Shown here in pieces: positions 1 through 5,638 of a stretch of DNA of 5,638 nucleotides. The DNA comes from an uncultured Verrucomicrobiota bacterium. Lineage in GTDB: Bacteria > Verrucomicrobiota > Kiritimatiellia > RFP12 > UBA1067. The stretch is taken from contig CAMOXA010000108.1 in assembly GCA_946628745.1 (NCBI GenBank), positions 1 to 5,638 on the forward strand. Direction: 5' to 3'. Position numbers and translations under genes: made by a program. The notes under the pieces are model-generated. The model was not told the DNA's origin. It searched no databases and saw only the letters and a program-made list of their open reading frames with translations. How positions within the stretch are numbered: position 1 is the first letter of the stretch; each line of letters opens with the position of its first letter.

Positions 1-1
1 G

Positions 2-1627
2 GCGCTCTCCGGCGAGAAGGTGACAGATCTGCACAAGCACTTCGTCGACAAGATCGTCATCAAGAAGGACGGCAAGACATACCGCCGCACGCCGGAAGTC
101 TTGGACTGCTGGTTCGAGTCCGGCTCGATGCCTTACGCCCAGCAGCATTACATGGGCGGCGATAACGGCAGCGTGGATTCGTTCTTTCCCGCCGATTTCA
201 TCGCCGAAGGCCTGGACCAGACGCGCGGCTGGTTCTACACGCTAATGGTCCTCGGCACGTGCCTCTTCGACAAGTCGCCGTACAGGAACGTGATTGTCAA
301 CGGCCTTGTTCTCGCCGAAGACGGCAAGAAGATGTCGAAGCGCCTGAAGAACTATCCCGATCCGACCAAGATGCTGGACACTTACGGCGCGGACGCGATA
401 CGCCTTTACATGATCTATTCGCCCGTCGTGAGGGCCGAGAACCTCAAGTTCTCCGAAAACGGCGTCAGACAGCTCATGCGCGATTTGCTGATACCGTGGT
501 GGAACGCCTATTCGTTCTTCGTCACCTATGCCAACGTCGACGGATTCGATGACAAGGAAGTCGTCCTTCCCGAATCGCCGAATGTACTCGACAGGTGGAT
601 AGTCTCGTCGATGGAAACTCTTATCGCCGACGTGACCGCGGCGATGGACGCCTACGACCTGCAGAAGTCCGTAAGGCCCTTCGTCAAGTTTGTCGAAGAC
701 CTCACGAACTGGTACATACGCCGGTCCCGCCGACGGTTCTGGAAGTCCACGAACGACGGCGACAAGCTGTGCGCTTACAGGACGCTCAGGTATGTGCTCG
801 TGCAGCTCTCGAAAGTCGCGGCACCGTTCACGCCGTTTATCGCCGAAGAGATATACCGCAATCTCAAAGGTGCCGGAGATCCCGACAGCGTACACCTCTG
901 CGACTTCCCGACGGCAAATGCCGCCGCGCGCGATCTCGCGCTCGAGCGCCGCATGGCCGACGTGCAGACGGTCGTCGAACTCGGCCGCAGGCTGAGGGCC
1001 GACAACGACCTGAAGGTGCGCCAGCCGCTAAGCGCTCTGAAGGTCGCGGGCGGCGATGTCGCCGGGCTTGAAGAGCTTATAGAAGACGAACTCAACGTGA
1101 AGTCCGTTGTTTACGTCGCCGACGAAACGGAGTTGTGCGACGTGAGCTACAAGGCTAATTTCAAGACGCTCGGCCGCAAATGCGGCGCGAAGATGAAGGC
1201 TGTCGCCGCGGCGATCGCCGCGATGAAGGGCTTTTCAGGCCGGGCGGAAGTGGAGGGCGTCGAGATTCTGCCGGAAGACGTTCTCGTTACGCGCGCACCG
1301 AAGGCGGGACTCGTCGTCGCTTCGGAAGGGCCGGTGGTCGCCGGTCTCGAGACGGCGCTTACGCCCGAACTCGTAGCCGAAGGTCTCGCGCGCGAGTTCG
1401 TCAGCCACGTCCAGGCCATGCGCAAGGAGGCGGACTTCGAAGTGACCCAGCGCATCAACCTGACGGTCGACACCGACGCAGAGGCGCGCGCCGCGATCGA
1501 GGCGCACGCCGGCTATGTCAAGAACGAAACGCTGGCGCTCTCTCTGGATTTCGCGGCCGCCGATGGCGGCGAGAAGGCGTCGCTAAACGGCCACGACGCG
1601 ACCATACTTGTAAAGAAGGCGAATTGA
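2..1627 (+). CDS. ileS: Isoleucyl-tRNA synthetase, C-terminal part (partial at left edge)
   Basis: Class I aminoacyl-tRNA synthetase that attaches isoleucine to tRNA-Ile in the cytoplasm. The frame is open from base 2 with no start, so the N-terminal half (Rossmann core with the HIGH motif and most of the editing domain) lies outside the window; about 541 residues are visible. Seen in order: the DCWFESGSMPY core motif (bases 107-139), TRGWFY (about 221-238), the KMSKR form of the KMSKS loop (329-343) followed by LKNYPDP, then an anticodon-binding helical domain beginning at VLDRWIVSSM (about 587) and containing NWYIRRSRRRFW. The C-terminal region includes LRADNDLKVRQPLSALKV and ends EGLAREFVSHVQAMRKEADF...VKKAN. 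KMSKRLKNYPDP and the lack of a C-terminal zinc finger (no CxxC pairs) match the eukaryote-like type 2 IleRS group of about 1,000-1,090 residues, not the E. coli type. The TGA stop is at 1625-1627, 4 bp before the next gene. Identity is near certain; only the subtype is inferred. Confidence 0.97.
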   Translation, partial: ALSGEKVTDLHKHFVDKIVIKKDGKTYRRTPEVLDCWFESGSMPYAQQHYMGGDNGSVDSFFPADFIAEGLDQTRGWFYTLMVLGTCLFDKSPYRNVIVNGLVLAEDGKKMSKRLKNYPDPTKMLDTYGADAIRLYMIYSPVVRAENLKFSENGVRQLMRDLLIPWWNAYSFFVTYANVDGFDDKEVVLPESPNVLDRWIVSSMETLIADVTAAMDAYDLQKSVRPFVKFVEDLTNWYIRRSRRRFWKSTNDGDKLCAYRTLRYVLVQLSKVAAPFTPFIAEEIYRNLKGAGDPDSVHLCDFPTANAAARDLALERRMADVQTVVELGRRLRADNDLKVRQPLSALKVAGGDVAGLEELIEDELNVKSVVYVADETELCDVSYKANFKTLGRKCGAKMKAVAAAIAAMKGFSGRAEVEGVEILPEDVLVTRAPKAGLVVASEGPVVAGLETALTPELVAEGLAREFVSHVQAMRKEADFEVTQRINLTVDTDAEARAAIEAHAGYVKNETLALSLDFAAADGGEKASLNGHDATILVKKAN

Positions 1628-1631
1628 GCTT

Positions 1632-2204
1632 ATGTGGAATTATTCTGAAAAAATGATGGACCACTTCCGGAATCCCCGGAACGTCGGCAAGATAGACAAC
1701 CCTGATGGCGAGGCGACGGTCGGGTCGCTGGCGTGCGGCGACGCGCTCAAGTTCCAGTTCAAACTCGGCCCCGACGGCAAAATCGCCGAGGCGAAGTTCC
1801 AGACTTTCGGCTGCGCGAGCGCCATCGCGTCCAGCTCGGCCCTAACCGAGATGGTCATTGGCAAGACTCTCGACGAAGCCAAGCAGATCACGAACCAGCA
1901 GATCGCCGACTATCTCGGCGGTCTGCCCCCGCAGAAGATGCACTGCTCGGTGATGGGGCGCGAGGCGATGGAAGCCGCGATAAAGAACTACGAGACCGGA
2001 GAGAACTCCGACCGCAATCTCGAAGATACGCTTCTTTGCACGTGCTACAACGTCTCTGAAAACGAAGTAAGGCGCGTCATCGTCGAGAACCAGCTGACGA
2101 CTGTCGAAGAAGTCACCAACTATACCAAGGCTGGGGGCGGCTGCGGCAAGTGCATCCCCAAGATCCAGGCCATACTCGACGAAATACGGGGGGTGGCCAA
2201 GTGA
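1632..2204 (+). CDS. nifU: Fe-S cluster assembly scaffold NifU, two-domain form (IscU-like + BFD-like [2Fe-2S])
   Basis: Scaffold on which iron and cysteine-desulfurase-derived sulfur are assembled into Fe-S clusters before transfer to target proteins. The protein is 190 aa. The IscU-like domain (about residues 1-125) starts MWNYSEKMMDHFRNPRNVG, the classic NifU/IscU N-terminus, which supports the ATG at 1632. It carries the three cluster-ligand cysteines C35 (in LACGDALKF, with D37), C61 (in FGCASAIASS) and C105 (in QKMHCSVMG). A BFD-like domain follows (about 130-185) with four cysteines in C136-x-C138 and C171-x2-C174 spacing, expected to hold a permanent [2Fe-2S] cluster. Full NifU of nitrogen fixers and Helicobacter has a third Nfu domain with CxxC; here the protein stops right after the BFD domain. 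No nifS/iscS is visible, so the sulfur donor must be elsewhere. Ribosome-binding signal is modest: AAGAAGG at 1613-1619, 12 bp upstream. It follows ileS by 4 bp and probably shares its transcript. No nitrogenase genes are in view, so a housekeeping role is more likely than nitrogen fixation. Confidence 0.93.
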   Translation: MWNYSEKMMDHFRNPRNVGKIDNPDGEATVGSLACGDALKFQFKLGPDGKIAEAKFQTFGCASAIASSSALTEMVIGKTLDEAKQITNQQIADYLGGLPPQKMHCSVMGREAMEAAIKNYETGENSDRNLEDTLLCTCYNVSENEVRRVIVENQLTTVEEVTNYTKAGGGCGKCIPKIQAILDEIRGVAK

Positions 2205-2206
2205 GG
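2188..2206 (+). promoter_or_regulatory. Two competing ribosome-binding sites at the nifU/DUF1846 junction
   Basis: GGGGGG at 2188-2193 is spaced 7 bp from a GTG at 2201 that overlaps the nifU stop codon as GTGA. GAGG at 2203-2206 is spaced only 3 bp from the ATG at 2210. Both starts are in the same frame and differ by three residues. ATG 2210 was preferred because the predicted N-terminus MKIGFDNEKYL fits the family, but spacing and the overlap pattern favour the GTG. Confidence 0.45.
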
Positions 2207-2209
2207 AAA

Positions 2210-3217
2210 ATGAAGATAGGCTTCGACAACGAAAAGTATCTGCGGGAGCAGTCGGCCGAGATACGCCGCCGCGCCGAGAAGTACGGCAAGCTCTATCTTG
2301 AATTCGGCGGCAAGTTGATGAATGACAACCACGCGGCGCGCTGTCTGCCCGGATACGACCCGAATGTGAAGCTGCGGCTTCTGCAGTCCCTCGGCGACCA
2401 GGCCGAGCTCGTGCTTTGCATCTACGCGGGCGACATCGAGCAGAAAAAGCGCCGCGCCGACTACGGCACCACTTACGAAGAGGAAACGCTGAAGCTCGTC
2501 AACGCGATGAAGGAGCACGGCATTTCGGTGAAGGGCGTAGCGATAACACGCTTCGACGGACACCCCGCCGCGCGCGAGTTCGCCAAGGTGATGGAAGACG
2601 CGGGCGTTGCGGTCTTCTACCATTATCCGATCAAGGGCTATCCGAACGATCTCGACACGATTGTCAGCGATTCCGGCTACGGACGCAACGACTACATCCC
2701 GACCGACAAGCCGATCGTCGTCGTTACAGGGCCGGGGCCGGGCTCCGGCAAGTTCGCCACGTGCCTCACGATGCTCTACCATGAAGTCAAAAGAGGCAAC
2801 AAGGCGGGCTATGCGAAGTTCGAGACGTTCCCAGTCTGGGATCTGCCTCTCATGCACCCGCTGAACGTTGCCTACGAGGCTGCGACGCTGGAGCTGAAGG
2901 ACGAGAACCAGATCGATCCGCACCACTTCCTCGCGTACGACGAAATACGCGTCAATTACAATCGCGACGTCGAGGCGTATCCGATTCTGCGGGAGATTTG
3001 GGAGCGGATGATGGGCGAAGTCTGTCCGTACAAGTCCCCGACAGACATGGGCGTCAACAGGATCGCGAGCGGCATCGTCAACGATGTCGTCGTCAGGGCG
3101 GCGAGCCGCGAAGAGTGTGTGCGGCGGTACGAACGCGTCAAAGCCGATTTCGACGCCGGCAAGGTCGGCATGGATATGCTGGCCAGGGCTCTCACCGCGA
3201 TGGCGAAAGCCGACTGA
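2210..3217 (+). CDS. DUF1846-family protein, short form lacking the usual C-terminal domain
   Basis: Member of the DUF1846 family, whose cellular role I do not know. From ATG 2210 it is 335 aa. Family hallmarks recognised from memory run in order: GFDNEKYL (4-11), KLYLEFGGKL (27-36), HAARCLPGYDP (41-51), HYPIKGYPND (138-147), SDSGYGRNDYI (153-163), a glycine-rich P-loop-like VVVTGPGPGSGKFATCL (170-186), AGYAKFETFPVWDLPL (199-214), HPLNVAYEAAT (216-226), VNYNRDVEAYPIL (248-260) and YKSPTDMGVN (274-283). Known members are about 490-510 residues; this one ends near residue 335, just after the RRYERV helix, and the next gene starts 27 bp later, so the C-terminal domain is absent. The reading frame is otherwise clean. 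Start choice: ATG 2210 has GAGG only 3 bp upstream; an in-frame GTG at 2201, overlapping the nifU stop as GTGA, has GGGGGG (2188-2193) 7 bp upstream and would add three residues. An upstream ATG at 2150 would overlap the nifU cysteine motif and is unlikely. No signal peptide or membrane segment is visible, so it is probably cytoplasmic. Confidence 0.9.
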   Translation: MKIGFDNEKYLREQSAEIRRRAEKYGKLYLEFGGKLMNDNHAARCLPGYDPNVKLRLLQSLGDQAELVLCIYAGDIEQKKRRADYGTTYEEETLKLVNAMKEHGISVKGVAITRFDGHPAAREFAKVMEDAGVAVFYHYPIKGYPNDLDTIVSDSGYGRNDYIPTDKPIVVVTGPGPGSGKFATCLTMLYHEVKRGNKAGYAKFETFPVWDLPLMHPLNVAYEAATLELKDENQIDPHHFLAYDEIRVNYNRDVEAYPILREIWERMMGEVCPYKSPTDMGVNRIASGIVNDVVVRAASREECVRRYERVKADFDAGKVGMDMLARALTAMAKAD

Positions 3218-3229
3218 CGAAGTTGCGCC

Positions 3230-3235
3230 AAGGAG
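3230..3235 (+). promoter_or_regulatory. Ribosome-binding site of tmk
   Basis: AAGGAG, 9 bp before the ATG at 3245, is the best Shine-Dalgarno match in the window. It sits in the only real intergenic gap (3218-3244, 27 bp). It shows that tmk can recruit ribosomes on its own, without translational coupling to the gene upstream, and it fixes the tmk start. Confidence 0.8.
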
Positions 3236-3244
3236 CGGTTTTGC

Positions 3245-3880
3245 ATGGAGCGCGGCAGATTCATTACATTCGAAGGCGGCGAGGGCTGCGGCAAATCCAC
3301 GCAGGTCAAGCGGATGAAGGAGGCTTTGGAGTCCGCCGGAAGAAAAGTCCTGCTCACGCGCGAACCGGGCGGCACGCGCCTTGCGGAACTCGTGCGCACG
3401 CTTTTGAAGGACGAGCGGGAGGATCCGCCTTGCGACAGGGCTGAACTGCTGCTCTTTCTGGCGGCGCGGGCGCAACTCGTGAGGAATGTCATACGCCCTG
3501 CCCTTGATTCCGGCGTCTGGGTCGTCAGCGACAGATTCAGCGATTCAACGTTCGCCTACCAGGGCTACGGACGCGGACTGCCGCTTGATGTCCTGGCAAT
3601 CGCCAACGACTTTGCCTGCGAGGGGTTGCGGCCCGATCTCACGATACTTTTGGACGTCCCCCCCGAAGTCGCCGCCCGGCGCATGCGCGAAAGGGAACAG
3701 GCGACAAACACCGCCGCCGACCGGATCGAGTCTGCAGGAGAGGCCTTCCATTCAAGGCTTCGCGCAGGTTTCATTGAATTGGCCCGCCGCGACCCCGGCC
3801 GCATTGTCGTCATCGACGCGTCCGGCACGCCGGATGAAGTCTGGGAGGCAGCATGGAAGTCGCTGAAGCGTTTCGGCTGA
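3245..3880 (+). CDS. tmk: Thymidylate kinase (dTMP kinase)
   Basis: Phosphorylates dTMP to dTDP with ATP, an essential cytoplasmic step of dTTP synthesis shared by the de novo and salvage routes. At 211 aa it has the normal family length. Seen: start RFITFEGGEGCGKSTQ with Walker A at residues 11-18 (G11-x4-GKS); TREPGGT (38-44), the conserved substrate-loop motif; a D96-R97-F segment in VSDRFSDSTFAYQGYGRG (94-111), the DR(Y/F) dTMP-binding motif; LDVPPEVAARRMRER (136-150) leading into the LID; and DRIE (159-162) after it. The P-loop has no arginine after its acidic residue, as in E. coli-type enzymes, which place catalytic basic residues in the LID. The start is supported by a strong ribosome-binding site 9 bp upstream and by the conserved N-terminus. 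The last 28 bp overlap the next gene in another frame. The tmk-holB order is a common bacterial pairing that strengthens both calls. Confidence 0.97.
   Translation: MERGRFITFEGGEGCGKSTQVKRMKEALESAGRKVLLTREPGGTRLAELVRTLLKDEREDPPCDRAELLLFLAARAQLVRNVIRPALDSGVWVVSDRFSDSTFAYQGYGRGLPLDVLAIANDFACEGLRPDLTILLDVPPEVAARRMREREQATNTAADRIESAGEAFHSRLRAGFIELARRDPGRIVVIDASGTPDEVWEAAWKSLKRFG
3843..3848 (+). promoter_or_regulatory. Ribosome-binding site of holB inside tmk
   Basis: GGGAGG lies 4 bp before the ATG at 3853 and within the coding part of tmk. It decides the holB start and implies that translation of holB begins while ribosomes finish tmk, consistent with coupled expression. Confidence 0.7.
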
Positions 3881-4677
3881 TATCCCGTGCGATAGACTGC
3901 GGCAGAGTCGCGCACGGTTATCTCGTCTGCGGCGACCTGCGTGGACAATGCGACGAGCTCGTGCGGCAGGTTCTCGATAAGCTCTTTCCCGACGCGCGCG
4001 GACAGATAGCCGCCCGCTCCCATCCAGATGTCGTGTGGCTGGAGCCGCAAGGCAAGAGCCGCACGATAAAGGTCGCCCGCGGCAAGGACGATGCCGGCCC
4101 CGGAATGCGGGACGGCCTCATTGAGCCTATGTCGACGACATCGTTTTCCGGCGGATGGAAGGTCGGTGTGGTCGTCGGCGCCGACCGCATGCAGACCGAA
4201 GCGGCCAATGCTTTTCTCAAAACTTTGGAGGAACCGCCGCCGAAAACGCTTTTCTTTCTTCTGACGGACGCTCCAGACGCGCTTTTGCCGACTATAGTCT
4301 CGCGCTCGCAGAGAATCGACCTGAAGCTTACTGCGGGGCTCCTTGAAGGCGAATCGTACGACAGCGTCGCCGCCGTCTTCGATTCGCTCACGTGTTCGGC
4401 CGGCGCATATTCGCGCACTTGCGCCGCGTCCCGGCTTGCAGAAATCTACGGCGGACTAAAAGACGAAGCCGAGCCGGAGGATGTCGCGATGGAGCGCAAG
4501 GCGTTCTACAAGACTGTGATGCATTTCGTCCGCGCCTGGATGGTGGAAGGTCGTCTGCCGCGCCACTTGGCGTTCAGGAACATCGAAGCGGTCGAGGCCG
4601 CATACAGGCAGAGCGAGCGCTCGATGAGCGATGATGCCGTGTTGTCGTTCATGCTGGACAGGATGGCTTTACCATGA
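3853..4677 (+). CDS. holB: DNA polymerase III delta-prime-like clamp-loader subunit, divergent
   Basis: Probable delta-prime subunit of the replicative clamp loader, which works with DnaX and delta to open the sliding clamp and load it on primed DNA. It is 274 aa, shorter than E. coli HolB (334). Best evidence is the AAA+ core segment ADRMQTEAANAFLKTLEEPP (110-129) followed by KTLFFLLTDAPDALLPTIVSRSQRIDL (131-157), a family signature. Features typical of related proteins are degenerate. The Walker A site is replaced by YLVCGDLRGQCDELVRQVL (23-41) with no GK[ST]. The four-cysteine zinc module usually before HPDV is missing (residues 44-59 run FPDARGQIAARSHPDV). The Walker B acid pair is reduced to VVVGAD. 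The SRC motif reads S150-R151-S152, keeping the arginine that delta-prime supplies in trans to the neighbouring ATPase. Loss of ATP binding is normal for E. coli-type delta-prime, which acts as a rigid stator. The ATG at 3853 lies 4 bp after GGGAGG and overlaps tmk by 28 bp; the stop overlaps the next start as ATGA. Its position after tmk supports the call. Confidence 0.85.
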   Translation: MEVAEAFRLISRAIDCGRVAHGYLVCGDLRGQCDELVRQVLDKLFPDARGQIAARSHPDVVWLEPQGKSRTIKVARGKDDAGPGMRDGLIEPMSTTSFSGGWKVGVVVGADRMQTEAANAFLKTLEEPPPKTLFFLLTDAPDALLPTIVSRSQRIDLKLTAGLLEGESYDSVAAVFDSLTCSAGAYSRTCAASRLAEIYGGLKDEAEPEDVAMERKAFYKTVMHFVRAWMVEGRLPRHLAFRNIEAVEAAYRQSERSMSDDAVLSFMLDRMALP

Positions 4678-5618
4678 AACTTGCGCTTTCAACAAACTGG
4701 TGCAACAGACGCCTCGAGTCGGGGGAAGAAATCGTCGACAAGGCGCTTGAACTCGGATTCGACGAATTGGAACTCGGCTTTCATACGACTCGATTCCAGG
4801 CCGACGGTTTCAAACGCCGTCTGGACGAAATGCCTGTCGGCAGCGTGCACGCGTTCTGTCCGGTCCCTGTTTCGGCGCCGCAAGGTTCGCCGGAGCTCTA
4901 CCAGCTGGCCAGCATCGACAGCGATGCACGCGCGCTCGCGAGGTTCCATCTCGCACGGACTGTGGAATTTGCAGCGGATATGGGCGCGACGGCGGTCGTC
5001 TTGCACGCCGGGCGAGTAGGCCTCGGCACGTTCCTTCGCCGCGGATTCTGCTCGGCGGACCTGCGCGACATCCTCCAGAAAAACAACAACGACACCGCGT
5101 CAAAAGCGTACGCGAAAGCGCTATCGAAGGCAATGAAGCTGCGCCGCGAACGAGGCGCAGCGCTTATGGAAGTGTTCCGCGGCGAACTCTCCGGCCTGAT
5201 CCCGCTGTTGGAGAAGCTCGGCATTGTGCTGGGATTGGAGAATCTGCCTTATCTCGAAGGCTTCCCGGATGAACGCGAAATGATCGAGATCGGCCGGCAG
5301 TTCGCCGCCTCCCCGGTCAAAGGCTGGTTCGATACAGGACACGACCGCGTGCGGATGATGCACGGATGGCTTGAAGGCGTCGTGCGTCCGCCCGAAGGCG
5401 ACCTCGGGCTTTTCGCCGGGATGCACTTGAATGATGTGAAAGATTATTTCGACGACCACAACGCGCCAGGCGACGGCAATGTCGATTTTGCCGCGCTCGC
5501 CCCGCTGGCCCGCGCCGTTGACCATGTAGTGTTCGAGCCGAAGGACCATGTGTCTGACGAAACACTGGCCAGAGGGGTCGGCCTTATTCGCGGACTTTAC
5601 TGCGGGAAGACTGCATGA
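4674..5618 (+). CDS. TIM-barrel protein of the sugar phosphate isomerase/epimerase (AP endonuclease 2) superfamily
   Basis: Predicted metal-dependent TIM-barrel protein, 314 aa, of the xylose isomerase-like/AP endonuclease family 2 fold; the substrate cannot be told. Barrel-strand motifs in order: MKLALSTNWC (1-10), FDELELGF (29-36), VGSVHAFCPVPV (55-66), ATAVVLHAGRV (105-115), IVLGLENLPY (184-193), KGWFDTGHDRVRMM (216-229), LFAGMHLNDVKDYFDDH (246-262) and VDHVVFEPKD (282-291). Likely metal ligands are H59, H111, E189, D220, H223, H251, D260, H262 and E288, following the order of the trinuclear zinc site of endonuclease IV. Between H111 and E189 there is a long, charged, probably helical insertion (about 118-175) not found in small barrels; I recall similar insertions in an uncharacterised branch annotated as sugar phosphate isomerase/epimerase. 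The start is fixed by the ATGA overlap with holB and a weak AGGA at 4660-4663. No signal peptide is seen. It may be a sugar isomerase or epimerase, or a DNA-repair or phosphoesterase-like enzyme; its place beside replication genes does not decide this. Confidence 0.85.
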   Translation: MKLALSTNWCNRRLESGEEIVDKALELGFDELELGFHTTRFQADGFKRRLDEMPVGSVHAFCPVPVSAPQGSPELYQLASIDSDARALARFHLARTVEFAADMGATAVVLHAGRVGLGTFLRRGFCSADLRDILQKNNNDTASKAYAKALSKAMKLRRERGAALMEVFRGELSGLIPLLEKLGIVLGLENLPYLEGFPDEREMIEIGRQFAASPVKGWFDTGHDRVRMMHGWLEGVVRPPEGDLGLFAGMHLNDVKDYFDDHNAPGDGNVDFAALAPLARAVDHVVFEPKDHVSDETLARGVGLIRGLYCGKTA

Positions 5619-5638
5619 AACAGGGCGATACAGTCGGG
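5615..5638 (+). CDS. Possible start of the next gene in the operon (8 codons visible)
   Basis: An ATG at 5615 overlaps the stop of the TIM-barrel gene as ATGA, the same arrangement seen at 4674, and the frame stays open to the window edge, reading MKQGDTVG. A weak purine-rich stretch, GGGAAG, lies at 5604-5609. Eight codons are far too few to assign a product. The call rests only on the operon-style overlap and the open frame. Confidence 0.45.

Noticed and set aside
242..895. A 217-codon minus-strand open frame inside ileS.
   Set aside because: It is wholly antisense to a highly conserved part of IleRS, including the KMSKR loop, and shows no family resemblance.
1632..2204. Evidence for a nitrogen-fixation island because of the NifU-type protein.
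   Set aside because: No nifH, nifD, nifK, nifS or other nif genes are in the window, and NifU-like scaffolds serve general Fe-S assembly in many anaerobes.
2150..2209. An upstream in-frame ATG that would lengthen the DUF1846 protein by 20 residues.
   Set aside because: The added segment overlaps the conserved cysteine motif of NifU, reads as low-quality sequence (HPQDPGHTRRNTGGG) and does not match the family N-terminus.
3218..3244. The 27 bp gap before tmk as a possible terminator or promoter.
   Set aside because: No hairpin followed by a T-run is visible and the gap is too short for a full promoter; it contains only the tmk ribosome-binding site.
2120..3475. A 451-codon open frame on the minus strand covering the DUF1846 gene and the first part of tmk.
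   Set aside because: It lies antisense to two well-supported genes with clear family motifs. GC-rich codon use commonly leaves long stop-free antisense frames. The translation is rich in Arg, Ala, Leu and His with no recognisable domain, and it spans a gene junction.
5121..5549. A 142-codon minus-strand open frame inside the TIM-barrel gene.
   Set aside because: It is a shadow of the plus-strand coding frame, with no recognisable motif and no independent ribosome-binding evidence that I could see.
1..5638. A new defence system, mobile element or CRISPR-like repeat array.
   Set aside because: I saw no direct repeats, inverted terminal repeats, integrase, nuclease or toxin-antitoxin motifs; the genes are mainly housekeeping with uniform GC-rich codon use.

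Overview
The window is a gene-dense bacterial chromosomal segment, GC-rich by eye, with every supported gene on the + strand. Six genes are visible: five complete or near-complete, and one (isoleucyl-tRNA synthetase) cut off at the left edge. A seventh gene probably begins in the last 24 bases. Junctions are very tight: a 4 bp gap, an overlap or near-contact, a 27 bp gap, a 28 bp overlap, and two ATGA overlaps. No stretch over 30 bp lacks a gene. I saw no RNA gene, mobile element, CRISPR array, long repeat or obvious rho-independent terminator, so the set is best read as one co-transcribed unit whose promoter lies to the left of the window.

Layout. 2-1627: C-terminal half of a eukaryote-like (type 2) isoleucyl-tRNA synthetase. 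1632-2204: a two-domain NifU-type Fe-S scaffold (IscU-like domain plus BFD-like [2Fe-2S] domain, no Nfu domain). 2210-3217: a DUF1846-family protein of unknown function that stops about where the family's C-terminal domain should begin. 3245-3880: thymidylate kinase. 3853-4677: a divergent DNA polymerase III delta-prime-like clamp-loader subunit. 4674-5618: a TIM-barrel protein of the sugar phosphate isomerase/epimerase and endonuclease IV superfamily. 5615 onward: the first 8 codons of a possible next gene.

Functionally this is mostly housekeeping: tRNA charging, Fe-S cluster assembly, dTTP supply and replisome loading. The tmk-holB pairing is a common bacterial arrangement. The two least understood members are the DUF1846 protein and the TIM-barrel protein. 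I found no evidence of a new multi-gene defence or mobile system. The points most worth a second look are the short DUF1846 protein with its P-loop-like motif, the stripped-down delta-prime, and the TIM-barrel protein with a full set of endonuclease IV-like metal-ligand candidates.

Organism. A NifU-type scaffold and a DUF1846 protein, both common in anaerobes, together with a eukaryote-like IleRS, suggest an anaerobic bacterium. From general impression of the protein sequences, the PVC superphylum (Verrucomicrobia, Kiritimatiellae, Lentisphaerae) is plausible. This is a low-confidence inference made without any database search.
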